From assembly GCA_013375455.1 (NCBI GenBank), contig JABXJT010000014.1, positions 1-64,000 on the forward strand: a stretch of 64,000 nucleotides of DNA. The letters are read 5' to 3'. The DNA is from Candidatus Helarchaeota archaeon. Its GTDB lineage: Archaea; Asgardarchaeota; Lokiarchaeia; Helarchaeales; HEL-GB-A. The notes under the pieces are model-generated. The model did no database searches, had not been told where the DNA came from, and saw nothing but the letters and a program-made list of their open reading frames with translations. Positions 9,070 to 18,096 of this stretch are shown here, piece by piece (position 1 is the first letter of the stretch; each line of letters begins with the position of its first letter). A program made the position numbers and the translations under genes.

Positions 9070-10116
9070 TTACTTTTCGTTTCCATTTTTGACGACTGTT
9101 GCGGGAACCCCATAGGCGATGGTGTTAGGAGGGATGTCATCGACCACTACCGAGCCAGCCCCGACGATTGCTCCTTCTCCAATCGTGACGCCAGGCAAGA
9201 TCGTTGAATATGCCCCAACTCGTGCATTCTTCTTAATTAAAATGGGGCCTACACAAATCGTGAGCGGATCTTTATGCATGAAATTATGACTTAGCAAATT
9301 GCAGCCGATCCCAATGCCGGAACCCTCCTCCAATTCAATTAAATCAGGGAATAATGGGTCAACTCGAGTCCATTGCCCGATACAGGCGTTTTTACCAATC
9401 CTTATTTTTGCAAAGTTGCGATAAATTCGATTTCGGGTACGTGGCCAAACCGTCAAGTTACGGGCAAGTTCGGTAAAGATGATCCGGAACGCACTTCTAA
9501 TGTATACAGAGATGGGCGTCGCAGGACTTTTTTGCATGGCATGTAAGGCTTCTTGGATTTTCAACGTGGCAGCCGCCTCAAAAACATTTGAAATACTACT
9601 TCCATTTTGCTCATTATGAATAAAAATTAAATTCCCTTTTTCTTCCGTCGTGTATGTCAATTTGTAAAAATCTTTTCGTTGTTTCCAAACATCTTTCATG
9701 AAGGTAGTTATATCGAAGGTTTTTTCAAGGGATAAGAGTAGATATGGTGCGGCCGCTAAAACGAAGATTATGAGTAAAATCAATTTCAATTCAACTGTTA
9801 TTAATGAGGTAAATATAATTACTAAAAAAGTATAAACGATGAGAAGAAGGATGCCAATCACCACCAGTAACGTGCCAAACATGGTCATCAAGGTGCCTCT
9901 TAGATGGTTATATTTAATATAACCATAAGCAAATCCAGAAAACGTAAACCCCACCACAAAAATAAGTGCCAAAATGCTGATATATATCCAAAGCACCCAA
10001 TCATTAAAAAAAGCGTAAAAAAAAGTTCCTAATACGGTAAAAATGGCTGGAATGAAGATCCCTGCTATCCCAATACTTATAATTATGATGAGCAAGCAAC
10101 CTATCTTTTTAAGCAT
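9070..10116 (-). CDS. Membrane-anchored hexapeptide-repeat (LbH) acyltransferase-like protein
   Basis: The 348-residue protein has about four hydrophobic segments in the first 130 residues and a C-terminal left-handed beta-helix of hexapeptide repeats: IRIGKNACIGQW, GSGIGIGCNLL, ILIKKNARVGAYSTIL, GVTIGEGAIVGAGSVV, ending IPPNTIAYGVPATVVK. That ending is typical of maltose/galactoside O-acetyltransferase and serine acetyltransferase relatives. A histidine in LLSHNFMHKD is a candidate catalytic base. The membrane part suggests modification of a lipid-linked or surface glycan. The gene lies just downstream of the CaiB-like gene on the same strand (24-base gap). Confidence 0.78.
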   Translation of the reverse strand: MLKKIGCLLIIIISIGIAGIFIPAIFTVLGTFFYAFFNDWVLWIYISILALIFVVGFTFSGFAYGYIKYNHLRGTLMTMFGTLLVVIGILLLIVYTFLVIIFTSLITVELKLILLIIFVLAAAPYLLLSLEKTFDITTFMKDVWKQRKDFYKLTYTTEEKGNLIFIHNEQNGSSISNVFEAAATLKIQEALHAMQKSPATPISVYIRSAFRIIFTELARNLTVWPRTRNRIYRNFAKIRIGKNACIGQWTRVDPLFPDLIELEEGSGIGIGCNLLSHNFMHKDPLTICVGPILIKKNARVGAYSTILPGVTIGEGAIVGAGSVVVDDIPPNTIAYGVPATVVKNGNEK

Positions 10117-10140
10117 GTCAATTCACGGGTTCTTCACAAA

Positions 10141-11340
10141 TCATATTACGCCTTTTTTCCTCAATTGATCGATTTCTTCAGATGAGTATTTTAAAATTTC
10201 TGAAAGAATCTTTATGGTATGCTGTCCTAAAGCTGGTCCATGAGGATCAATTATTTTACCTGGCGATTCTGACAACCTGATTATAATTCCTGGGAGTTTC
10301 ACGGATTTTCCCACTTCAGGTAGTTCAACATCTCGGCTCATCTCACGCGCAAGTAGTTGGGGATGCTCCTGCACCTCGTCAAAAGGAATTACTGGACCGC
10401 CTGGAATTCGATTTTTATTCATTAACGCAACAATTTCAGCATTCGTTTTAGTCTGCGTCCAAGTTGACAGAATCGTATCTACTTCCTCACCTCGTTTCCA
10501 GCGCTTAAGCGGGGAATTGTAGCGTCTATCTCGCTTCAAATCAGGATTTTCCATCACATCACAAATTCGATGCCACTGTTTTTCGGTAATGACTACTATT
10601 GTCACATAGCCATCCTTAGTTTTAAATACATTATAGAGCGGGAGAATGCGTGAAAAGGATTGTTCAATTTCATCTCGTAAGGTGTGTGATATGTGTGCCA
10701 GAATATTATATGCAAACATTATATCCTGCATTGAAATATCGATGAATTGCCCCTTCCCCGTTCGTTCTCTAAAAAAAAGGGCTTGCATTATTCCCAAAGC
10801 GCAATAGGTCCCGGCATTGATATCCGCAAATGGAATTTTTGGCATCTCATACATTTTCAAAGTATCAAGAACGCCTCCCGTGGCCTGCGCGACAATATCA
10901 AAGGCTGGCTGTTTTATAAATTCCTCTAACCCGGATCGCCCAAACCCGCTAATTGCGGCAAAAATTATCTGTGGATTAACCTTCTTTAAATCCTCATACC
11001 CGAGATTTATGGATTCCAAATCACCTGGAAGTGCATTAGTGAGCACTACATCTGATTTTATAACTAATTGCTTGAAAATCTCTCTGGCCTTTTCGCTTTT
11101 TTTGAGATTCAATGTTATGCTCTTCTTATTTCGATTGAAGACAGTATATAGTGGTGCTAACCCTTTTTCAAATAACGTTCCAACCCTAATATAGTCCCCA
11201 ATCGGAGAGGGCTCCACTTTGATGACCTCAGCGCCCATATCCGCTAATAACATTCCACACCAGGGACCCGAAAAGAATTGGGAGAGATCCAAAACTCGAA
11301 TTCCATCCAGTACTGCTTTCACTGCACCGCTCACCTGCAT
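10141..11340 (-). CDS. Family III (CaiB/BaiF) CoA-transferase
   Basis: The 399-residue length is normal for the family. The N-terminus has the signature GIRVLDLSQFFSGPWCG, LLADMGAEVIKVEP and GDYIR; then NRNKKSITLNLK, and the region PFADINAGTYCALGIMQAL holds the catalytic aspartate (ADINAG). RTGKGQFIDISMQD follows. These enzymes move CoA between carboxylic acids by way of an aspartyl-CoA anhydride. The divergent family I CoA-transferase pair begins 127 bases away, so two unrelated CoA-transferase types share one control region. The acid pair used cannot be read from sequence. Confidence 0.93.
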   Translation of the reverse strand: MQVSGAVKAVLDGIRVLDLSQFFSGPWCGMLLADMGAEVIKVEPSPIGDYIRVGTLFEKGLAPLYTVFNRNKKSITLNLKKSEKAREIFKQLVIKSDVVLTNALPGDLESINLGYEDLKKVNPQIIFAAISGFGRSGLEEFIKQPAFDIVAQATGGVLDTLKMYEMPKIPFADINAGTYCALGIMQALFFRERTGKGQFIDISMQDIMFAYNILAHISHTLRDEIEQSFSRILPLYNVFKTKDGYVTIVVITEKQWHRICDVMENPDLKRDRRYNSPLKRWKRGEEVDTILSTWTQTKTNAEIVALMNKNRIPGGPVIPFDEVQEHPQLLAREMSRDVELPEVGKSVKLPGIIIRLSESPGKIIDPHGPALGQHTIKILSEILKYSSEEIDQLRKKGVI

Positions 11341-11466
11341 TAATTGATTATGAAAATTATCATATCTATTCCATTTTTTAATCCCTCTTAATCTTTAAAA
11401 GGAATTTTTTTGTGGTTAAATGAGGTATTAATTAAACATTAGGAATTATAAAAGGATTTTTCTAAA

Positions 11467-12345
11467 ATGACACGAGATAAAGTTCAATCGATAGAAGATG
11501 CCGTTGGATTGATTAAAGATGGTGACAATGTGGCCATTGGCGGCGTACTCATGAATATGAAACCGATTCCACTGATGTGGGAAATGATTAAACAAGAGAA
11601 AAAAGATTTAACCATAACAATACTAACTGGAAACTTTGGTTTGGATGCGATGATTGGTATGGGATGCGTAACGGCATTGAATACGATTTATGTTGGATTC
11701 GAACAATTAGGATTTGCCCCAAATTTCCAAAGACGAGTTCAAGAGGGCTCGCTTCATATGAATGAATTCACGGAAATGCAATGGTTTTGGGCAATGCGGG
11801 CAGCTGAAATGGGATTGCCCTACCTTCCGTGTCGATCTGGATTAGGAAGTGAGTTGATTGAGGTGAATCCCTATCTTCAAGAAATTGAATTTGATGGTGA
11901 GAAATTGGTTGCGGTGAAAGCTATAAGGCCGGATGTCACAATAATTCACAGTATGGTCGGTGATTACCGTGGAAACATTCAATTAGAGAAATGTAAAACT
12001 TACATGGAAGACAGTGTCGCAAGAAGCGTGAAGAAGGGGGGCAAAGTCATCGTTTCAGTGGAGAAGCTAGTTGAAACTAATTACATTTATCGAAATCCAA
12101 CCAATACAATTCTAAATGAATTCGAAGTAGATGTCGTGGTTGAAGTTCCATATGGCGCGCACCCCGGGAGCGTTGCTCCCCTTTACTTTAATGATATGGC
12201 ATTTCAAATGAATCTTTCAGATTCTTTAACAAAGGAAAGGCGGCTTCAAAGATTTTTCGAGAAGAAAATCTTTTCCATAGTAAATAGAGCAGAATATCTT
12301 GAGAAATTCGATTTAAAGTTAGGTCCGTGGTGGGAGGCTAAGTAA
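11467..12345 (+). CDS. Family I CoA-transferase, subunit A (GctA/IpdA-like)
   Basis: The 292-residue protein begins with a CoA-transferase alpha pattern (AVGLIKDGDNVAIGGV) and includes LPYLPCRSGLGSELIEVNP and IRPDVTIIHSMVGDYRGNIQ. The SGLGSEL segment resembles IpdA of steroid-ring degradation, where a glutamate in this area takes part in catalysis, and also glutaconate CoA-transferase subunit A. The stop codon directly abuts the ATG of subunit B, so both are translated from one message in equal amounts. An AAAGGA sequence lies upstream of the ATG. Whether the complex transfers CoA or hydrolyses a ring-type CoA ester is not decided. Confidence 0.85.
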   Translation: MTRDKVQSIEDAVGLIKDGDNVAIGGVLMNMKPIPLMWEMIKQEKKDLTITILTGNFGLDAMIGMGCVTALNTIYVGFEQLGFAPNFQRRVQEGSLHMNEFTEMQWFWAMRAAEMGLPYLPCRSGLGSELIEVNPYLQEIEFDGEKLVAVKAIRPDVTIIHSMVGDYRGNIQLEKCKTYMEDSVARSVKKGGKVIVSVEKLVETNYIYRNPTNTILNEFEVDVVVEVPYGAHPGSVAPLYFNDMAFQMNLSDSLTKERRLQRFFEKKIFSIVNRAEYLEKFDLKLGPWWEAK

Positions 12346-13191
12346 ATGGAAGGAGAATACACGATTTCAGAATTGATGGTTACAGCTCTTGCCAGTGCCA
12401 TTAAGAATGGTGACATAATATTTCAAGGTGCTGCGACCCCAATGCCTATGGTCGCAATAGAGCTCGCACGAGCAACACACGCGAAAAATACTGTCTATTT
12501 TTCAGCATTAGGCATTTCGCCAGCCGAACCACTCAATTTCGAGGCAATGCTGTGTGAAGGATTGACAGAAGTTTTGAAAAGAACACGGATCACTAATTAT
12601 TTATGTGGTCGCGAAATGTGGAATGTGTTTGGAAAGTTGACGCTTGAATTCCTTAGACCCGCACAAATTGACAAGTATTGGAATTGTAATAATAGCGTGC
12701 TATTTGGGGAAGACCGGAATTTTCAAAAACCAAAATTTCGCTTTCCAGGTGGAATGGCTGTAAGCGATTCACTCAATTTATTGGAACGGGCAGTTCTTTA
12801 TACCCCATCCCATCGTAAACGCACGTTCGTTGAAAAAGTTGATTTCCTAATGGTTAAGGGCTATCCGCTCTCAAAATGGCGCGAAGAAAATAAAATGGGG
12901 AAGGGTCCAGTTAAGATGGTGACCAATCTTTGTGTATTTGAGCCAGATCCAGAGACTAGCTTGATGAAAATTGAATCCATTCATCCCGGCGTGACTCTTG
13001 ACCAGGTCTTAGAAAAGACTGGGTTTAAACCACTCATTCCTAATAAAATTCCCGAAACGCCGAAACCAACCAAGGAACAACTAACACTCCTACGCGAAAA
13101 AATAGACGCCATTGGATTCCGCGACCTCGAATTCCCTCATTTACGCATGCAGGTAATGGCCCGGGCTGCTAAAAAAGGAATTAAATTCTAA
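12346..13191 (+). CDS. Family I CoA-transferase, subunit B (GctB/IpdB-like)
   Basis: The 281-residue partner of the preceding gene starts at the base after its stop codon. The alpha/beta fold is seen in ELMVTALASAIKNGDIIFQG, FRFPGGMAVSDSLNLLERAV and the C-terminal SIHPGVTLDQVLEKTGFKPL, which is the usual end of beta subunits of glutaconate and related CoA-transferases. The SENG catalytic motif of succinyl-CoA:3-ketoacid transferases is not seen, as in IpdB-type partners, which makes a classical oxoacid CoA-transferase less likely. It forms a heteromer with the A subunit. Confidence 0.83.
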   Translation: MEGEYTISELMVTALASAIKNGDIIFQGAATPMPMVAIELARATHAKNTVYFSALGISPAEPLNFEAMLCEGLTEVLKRTRITNYLCGREMWNVFGKLTLEFLRPAQIDKYWNCNNSVLFGEDRNFQKPKFRFPGGMAVSDSLNLLERAVLYTPSHRKRTFVEKVDFLMVKGYPLSKWREENKMGKGPVKMVTNLCVFEPDPETSLMKIESIHPGVTLDQVLEKTGFKPLIPNKIPETPKPTKEQLTLLREKIDAIGFRDLEFPHLRMQVMARAAKKGIKF

Positions 13192-13239
13192 TACTGTTGA
13201 TATTTATCTTATTTGGTATCATTTGAGCTGGTAGTTTTT

Positions 13240-15657
13240 ATGAATCAAATAAAATTCAACGAATCTGATGTGTTCCTTGAATTATATAATGCATTAATTC
13301 TATTTCAGTTTAATAAATACAAGGGGACCTATGATATAATTAAATTAACGTCTAACAAGCCTGTTGTCACAGACGTCCATTATGAAATTTCTCTTCTTGT
13401 TGATGAAACAAGCAAAACTTTCTCAAGTATCGAAAATCGGCAATGGGAATGGGATACCAAAGAAATTGAAGATTCCATAGGAAAAGGACTGATGCTTACA
13501 CTCTATCAAAGGCATCCTGAATTAAATATTGAGTTTAAAGTTAGTTTGTATTCTAAATTAAATTCTATTTTCGTCCAAATTAGTTTTGAAGCAGTAGCTA
13601 ATTCATTCAAGCTTATAGATCTGAAACCCTTTGTTTTTGATCATGGTGATTTTTTAATAGGATCTGGCACTGATCTTAGAATTTTAAAAAATGATTGGCA
13701 ATCATGGAGCCCAATTGAGGTTGTTGATTTATCATATAAAGAAAAACGGTCCAATTGCAAATTTGAAAGGCGAGGCAAACATGCATTTGAAGAGAAACCG
13801 AAAGCAGGAGAAATATGGTCCCATTATTTTTCTGTTATAAAGAATATTAAAACAGAACAACAATTACTTTTAGGTTTTACTACTTTAAAGAATCAAGATG
13901 TTCAAATTAGGTTCAAAATAGAAAACAAGAATGAATTAGGATCCATCCAAGCAATTTGTTTTGGGGATTCTATTTTAATTGAGAAAGGGGACCAACTAGA
14001 TTCTGAAATTCTAATGGTTTCACTAAATGTATACCCCGAAATTTTAGAGGAATGGGCTGAGATCACTGGAACTTTGATGAGAAAGCGAATTCCTTCACAT
14101 GTTCCTGTTGGGTGGTGCTCCTGGTATCAATACTTCAAGGGGATTAATGTAGAAAAAATTAAAAGAAATCTTGAAGCTGCGCAAAAATTGCAGGAGCAAA
14201 TCCCTCTCGAATACTTTCAAATTGATGATGGCTATGAACTAAGAAATGTCATGGGCGATTGGTTGGAAACTGAACCTAAAAAATTTCCGAAAGGACTAAA
14301 AGATTTGGCAGAACAGATCGAAGAAGCAGGATTCAAACCCGGATTATGGCTAGCACCATTTTTAATTTCCAACAACTCTAAATTATATAAAAACCATAAG
14401 GATTGGATTTTACGTAAGGAAAGTGGTAAAAAAATCTGGGGATCTTGGCCCTTCCTTGGAGCTTCTTCATTCTTGGGAGCTTTTTTTTGGGATCGAGTAT
14501 TTGCTTTAGATCTCACAAATCCTGAAGTACAATCTTGGTTGAAGAGCACTATAACAACCCTAGTAAAAGAATTCGGATTTAACTACCTGAAAATTGATTT
14601 TATTTATGGTGGTGCGATTGAAGCTGTTCGGTATAATCCAAAAATGACACGAATACAAGCCTATCGAAAAGGACTAGAAATAATTCGAGATGCGGCAGGC
14701 GATGAGACATTTATTTTAGGATGTGGCGCGCCTTTCGGACCAGCAATCGGCATTGTTGATGCAATGCGTGTAAGCACAGATACGGCCCCCACTTTCAATG
14801 TTCCATTTATCTTTAAATTTTTAAGCAACTTACTTTTTGCCAAATTAGAGACTTTTCCTTCAGTTACCAGTGCGATGCAACAAAATATTCAACGTTACTT
14901 TTTTCATAATCACTTCTGGGTCAATGATCCCGATACCCTCATTGTCCGCCATGAGAGTGGATTAACCCTCAATGAAATCCGATTTGAAGTAACTGTCATC
15001 GGATTACTTGGGGGGCTTCTGTTTATTAGCGATAATATGGCTAACTATACTTCAAAGGAAATAGAATTAGTCCAAATTCTCATTCCACCCTCAGGTATCA
15101 CTGCACGTCCCCTAAATATAATAGAAGAAAATTATCCTACAATTATAGTTCTCAATATTACTACTTCCTTTGATAGTTGGAAAATAATCGGTGTTCTTAA
15201 TTGGTCTAAGAAAGAAAAAACCTATATCCTCAACTTAAATCAGATTTTTAATTCGGAAAATAAGAAATATCATGTATTTGAGTTTTGGGACCGAAAATAT
15301 TTAGGAATTCAGGAATCACTACTACAAACTGAACCGTTAGCCGGTCATTCTGTTAAGCTCTACTCAATTCACGGCATTTCAGAGAGTCCCATATTGCTTT
15401 CATCCACTTTTCACATCACACAAGGCGGAACTGAAGTCAAAAATTTTGATTTTAATAAGACACAAAATTCACTTCAGATTCTTTTAGAGAAAAAAGGACA
15501 GCACAGTGGCCAACTTTTTATCCATCTTCCCCCCCACCTAATCCAGAAGAACATTGAGATAAAGGGAAATTGTGATCATTTTAAACTATTGGAAAACATC
15601 TTTATATTAAATATTGAATTTCAAGACTCCATCGAGCTTAGTATTAATTTCAAATAA
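13240..15657 (+). CDS. GH36-type alpha-galactosidase-like glycoside hydrolase
   Basis: I place the start at ATG 13240 (805 residues); a TTG at 13213 would add nine residues. An N-terminal beta-rich domain of about 280 residues precedes the TIM barrel, which opens with VPVGWCSWYQYFKGI and continues YFQIDDGYE, FKPGLWLAPFLIS and LDLTNPEVQSWL. The likely nucleophile is D453 in NYLKIDFIYGG and the likely acid/base is D514 in AMRVSTDTAP, matching GH36/melibiase. A C-terminal beta domain completes the normal length. There is no signal peptide, so it probably acts on imported oligosaccharides. It follows the CoA-transferase genes by about 50 bases, but a functional link is not evident. Confidence 0.87.
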   Translation: MNQIKFNESDVFLELYNALILFQFNKYKGTYDIIKLTSNKPVVTDVHYEISLLVDETSKTFSSIENRQWEWDTKEIEDSIGKGLMLTLYQRHPELNIEFKVSLYSKLNSIFVQISFEAVANSFKLIDLKPFVFDHGDFLIGSGTDLRILKNDWQSWSPIEVVDLSYKEKRSNCKFERRGKHAFEEKPKAGEIWSHYFSVIKNIKTEQQLLLGFTTLKNQDVQIRFKIENKNELGSIQAICFGDSILIEKGDQLDSEILMVSLNVYPEILEEWAEITGTLMRKRIPSHVPVGWCSWYQYFKGINVEKIKRNLEAAQKLQEQIPLEYFQIDDGYELRNVMGDWLETEPKKFPKGLKDLAEQIEEAGFKPGLWLAPFLISNNSKLYKNHKDWILRKESGKKIWGSWPFLGASSFLGAFFWDRVFALDLTNPEVQSWLKSTITTLVKEFGFNYLKIDFIYGGAIEAVRYNPKMTRIQAYRKGLEIIRDAAGDETFILGCGAPFGPAIGIVDAMRVSTDTAPTFNVPFIFKFLSNLLFAKLETFPSVTSAMQQNIQRYFFHNHFWVNDPDTLIVRHESGLTLNEIRFEVTVIGLLGGLLFISDNMANYTSKEIELVQILIPPSGITARPLNIIEENYPTIIVLNITTSFDSWKIIGVLNWSKKEKTYILNLNQIFNSENKKYHVFEFWDRKYLGIQESLLQTEPLAGHSVKLYSIHGISESPILLSSTFHITQGGTEVKNFDFNKTQNSLQILLEKKGQHSGQLFIHLPPHLIQKNIEIKGNCDHFKLLENIFILNIEFQDSIELSINFK

Positions 15658-15671
15658 AATAACGTGTTGCC

Positions 15672-16352
15672 GTGAAAACCTTGGTCAAAAAGAAGCCAGA
15701 TATTTGCCGGGTCACTCGCCCAAGGGAGGAAGCCAAGTCTGTTTACGATCGAATGAGTCGATGGTATGATTTAATCGCCGGATCAAGTGAGCAAAAACTT
15801 AGCGCGGTCGGTTTAGAAATGCTTAACATACAGGAAGGAGAGAAGATCCTTGAAATTGGCTTCGGCACCGGTTATAACATGCTCCAACTGGCCAATGCTG
15901 TTGGTACTTCTGGTAAGGTGTTCGGCATTGACATTTCAGAAGGGATGCATAAAATGACACGGACGAGGATGCAAAGAGCTGGTTTGTTAAATAGAGTGAT
16001 TTTAATTCTTGGAGATGCAATGGCTTATCCATTTGAAACCAATTTCTTTAATGCAATTTTCATTAGTTTTACTTTAGAACTTTTTGATACACCTGACATC
16101 CCTGTGTTTCTCCAAAACTGTAAGAAAATTCTTCATCCCGATGGGCGTATATGTGTTGTGAGTCTATCCAAAAAAAATAATCCAATGGTAAAGCTCTATG
16201 AACTAGTTCACAATCTATTCCCCAAATATCTTGATTGCCGTCCAATTTATGTTCAGCAATCCATGATTGATGCAGGGTTCACCATCACGGAAGTAAAAGA
16301 ACTTTCCATGTGGGGCTTACCAGTTGATGTAGTATTGGCAAATAAACGATAA
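15672..16352 (+). CDS. Class I SAM-dependent methyltransferase (UbiE-like)
   Basis: The 226-residue protein starts at GTG 15672, 14 bases after the GH36 gene. It shows SAM motif I ILEIGFGTGYN, motif II acidic VFGIDISEGM, the post-II residue ILGDAMAYPF and motif III DGRICVVSLSK. The N-terminal AKSVYDRMSRWYDLIAG is the usual lead-in of UbiE/COQ5-type enzymes. The substrate (quinone, lipid or other small molecule) cannot be told. The structured non-coding locus begins about 70 bases downstream. Confidence 0.88.
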   Translation: MKTLVKKKPDICRVTRPREEAKSVYDRMSRWYDLIAGSSEQKLSAVGLEMLNIQEGEKILEIGFGTGYNMLQLANAVGTSGKVFGIDISEGMHKMTRTRMQRAGLLNRVILILGDAMAYPFETNFFNAIFISFTLELFDTPDIPVFLQNCKKILHPDGRICVVSLSKKNNPMVKLYELVHNLFPKYLDCRPIYVQQSMIDAGFTITEVKELSMWGLPVDVVLANKR

Positions 16353-16416
16353 TATCTCATTTTTATGTGAAGAATTCTCTTGATTTAAGGACATCCCTAA
16401 CCTTCAAATTAGTTAT

Positions 16417-16910
16417 AAAACTTTATAAATTTTTAGAAAATTCTATAAAGTCCTATGCTAATCCTCCATCTACCCGCATGCGAGTAGACCCGCCGTAAGG
16501 TTATCCGGCGGTGCGCCCGTCGCCGGGTTCAGGCCATCCAGCGCGGTATCGAGGGGCACCAAGAGTTTCCTCTTGGGGTTGGTTGCTGGGTCTGGAGACC
16601 GGAAGGGAGTTACCTCGCTCTACTCACAGTTCACCTGAGTTCTTGCCCCTTTCCTAGGAGGGACTGCTCGGGTTCAAACGGGGCTTTAGAACGTCCCCGA
16701 CTTGTGCGAACACCCGCTAAAAATGGGGGGAAATACTTCCTGAAACTCAGCTGTGCTCTGAGTAATACGCCCACACCAAGAGAACGGTGTGGCTAATTAG
16801 GTAAACGGCCTCCTCCTATTTAAACTCTTGGGATCCGTTTGCGCATTTCTCCAATTTGCGCATTTTGCGTGATAGCTTTTTAGAACTTTTTATAAATTTT
16901 TATAAGTTTT
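16417..16910. repeat. AT-rich imperfect inverted repeats flanking a GC-rich segment
   Basis: The left copy at 16417-16450 (AAAACTTTATAAATTTTT...) matches the reverse complement of the right copy at 16876-16910 over about 35 bases with several mismatches. The arms enclose the hairpin-rich segment. They could be ends of a non-autonomous mobile element, or just TATA-like promoter and terminator sequences on each side of an RNA gene. Low sequence complexity lowers the weight of the match. Confidence 0.45.
16451..16830. ncRNA. Unassigned structured RNA locus, GC-rich and hairpin-rich
   Basis: About 380 bases with no credible ORF and much higher G+C than the flanks. Visible hairpins: CTACCCGCATGCGAGTAG (16468-16486), CCGCCG/CGGCGG around 16491-16512, CCAAGAG/CTCTTGG at about 16559-16576 (a GAAA tetraloop if read on the reverse strand), GGTCT/GACC near 16591, CGGGG/CCCCG near 16679-16699, and CACACC/GGTGTG near 16771-16791. 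CCGGAAGGGAG near 16600 recalls SRP helix 8, but the partner bases AGCAG are AGTTA. RNase P signatures (GGAAAGUCC, ACAGAAA) were not found on either strand. It could be a divergent RNase P or SRP RNA, a guide or riboregulatory RNA, or element DNA. Strand is undecided. Confidence 0.5.
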
Positions 16911-17049
16911 GGTGTTACAGTTCGAACGATATTATAAGGATTGAACTGCTTATTATTGCAGGAATGTATAACAACATTCAATTAATCAGTTAAGAACTTA
17001 ATTAATTCCACTTTGGAAAAATTTTGAATTGAGAGGAGATCGATTAACT

Positions 17050-18021
17050 TTGGAGCCTACTAACCAAGAAATTATAATGAAAGTTCCCATTGATTGGCGT
17101 CCTCAAGCAATTAGGATATTTTCTATCTTTTTTGTTGTTGTAGGGCACATGTTTTTTACAACTGGTTATCTTCTAAATGACGCAATAGCGGAACCCCTTA
17201 TTTGGCTGGGTGGAGTGGCGATCGGTGCCTTTATAATGTGTTCGGGGTACGTTCATGGGTTGAAAGATGAATTTAACAAACCGGGATCTTTAAACCGTTC
17301 AACATTTGTAAAATTCTTCAAGGGACGGTTTTTCCGGCTCTATATTGGTTATTATCTAGCCTTGATTGCGGTATTGATAGCCAAGCTCCTGGCTGGATTT
17401 TCCATAAGCTTCTCTGCCACTGGCATAGTGTGGGGTAACGCAAATCCCATTGTTATTTCGCCCCTATCATTAGTACTCGATTTAACGTGCACGTGGCCGT
17501 TATTCACGGCGGCCACCGGCGGAATATGGTGTGAAGGGTGGTTTATATGCGCAATAATGGTATTATCTTTCGCCTATCCTGTATTTCGTCGGTTATACTC
17601 TATGAATCGATATTATCTCTATTCGATAATGATTGCTTTATTTCTAGTCAGGTTATTCTTCATTTTTTTCATTAATGCCAATTACGCATATTTCTTTCCT
17701 TTTGCCTGGACCGCGGAATTTTCGTTCGGAATTATATTAGGGGATAGGGTACGCAGGAGTGGTGGTCCGAAACCTCCGAGCGCTTCTTATCAACGTATTA
17801 TCATCACTGCTGCTGAAAGAGTTTGGCCTCTCTATCTTTTTCACATGGTGGTCATTGTCTTTATGACAACCCCATTGTTATATGGAGGCCAACCCCGGGC
17901 TCCATACTGGGAGTTCCTTATAGCCGTTGCAGCCATCTTAGTTGTGACTGAGTGCTTCCATCGCATGTTAGGCGTTATAAACAAGAAATTAGGCGTCAAA
18001 AAGAAGCGACCACTTAATTGA
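17050..18021 (+). CDS. Acyltransferase 3 family membrane protein (OafA/NodX-like)
   Basis: GAGGAG at 17033-17038 points to the TTG at 17050; ATG 17077 is the alternative. The protein of about 323 residues has ten or so membrane segments and the family opening AIRIFSIFFVVVGHMFF, whose GH histidine is the usual conserved residue, followed by the FKGRFFRLYIGYYLAL loop. A late VWPLYLFHMVVIVFM also fits the family. Acyltransferase 3 proteins acylate surface sugars or export modified lipids. The gene stands just after the structured locus and may be transcribed through it. Confidence 0.75.
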   Translation: MEPTNQEIIMKVPIDWRPQAIRIFSIFFVVVGHMFFTTGYLLNDAIAEPLIWLGGVAIGAFIMCSGYVHGLKDEFNKPGSLNRSTFVKFFKGRFFRLYIGYYLALIAVLIAKLLAGFSISFSATGIVWGNANPIVISPLSLVLDLTCTWPLFTAATGGIWCEGWFICAIMVLSFAYPVFRRLYSMNRYYLYSIMIALFLVRLFFIFFINANYAYFFPFAWTAEFSFGIILGDRVRRSGGPKPPSASYQRIIITAAERVWPLYLFHMVVIVFMTTPLLYGGQPRAPYWEFLIAVAAILVVTECFHRMLGVINKKLGVKKKRPLN

Positions 18022-18096
18022 TCCCAAAATATTTCAATAAATTATAAAAGATTAACACGAGAACTGTATTTTAAGATAATAGGAAACCAACAGAAC

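Noticed and set aside
16591..16612. B12-box-like GGTCTGGAGACC (cobalamin riboswitch)
   Set aside because: Only the short hairpin agrees; the other riboswitch parts are missing and the downstream gene is an unrelated acyltransferase.
16665..16690. tRNA-like GGGTTCAAAC T-loop
   Set aside because: The flanking bases do not form a T stem and no acceptor, D or anticodon arm could be drawn.
16451..16830. RNase P RNA or SRP RNA in the structured locus
   Set aside because: The key bases (GGAAAGUCC and ACAGAAA for RNase P; AGCAG opposite the GGAA loop for SRP) are not found on either strand, so only an unassigned RNA is listed.
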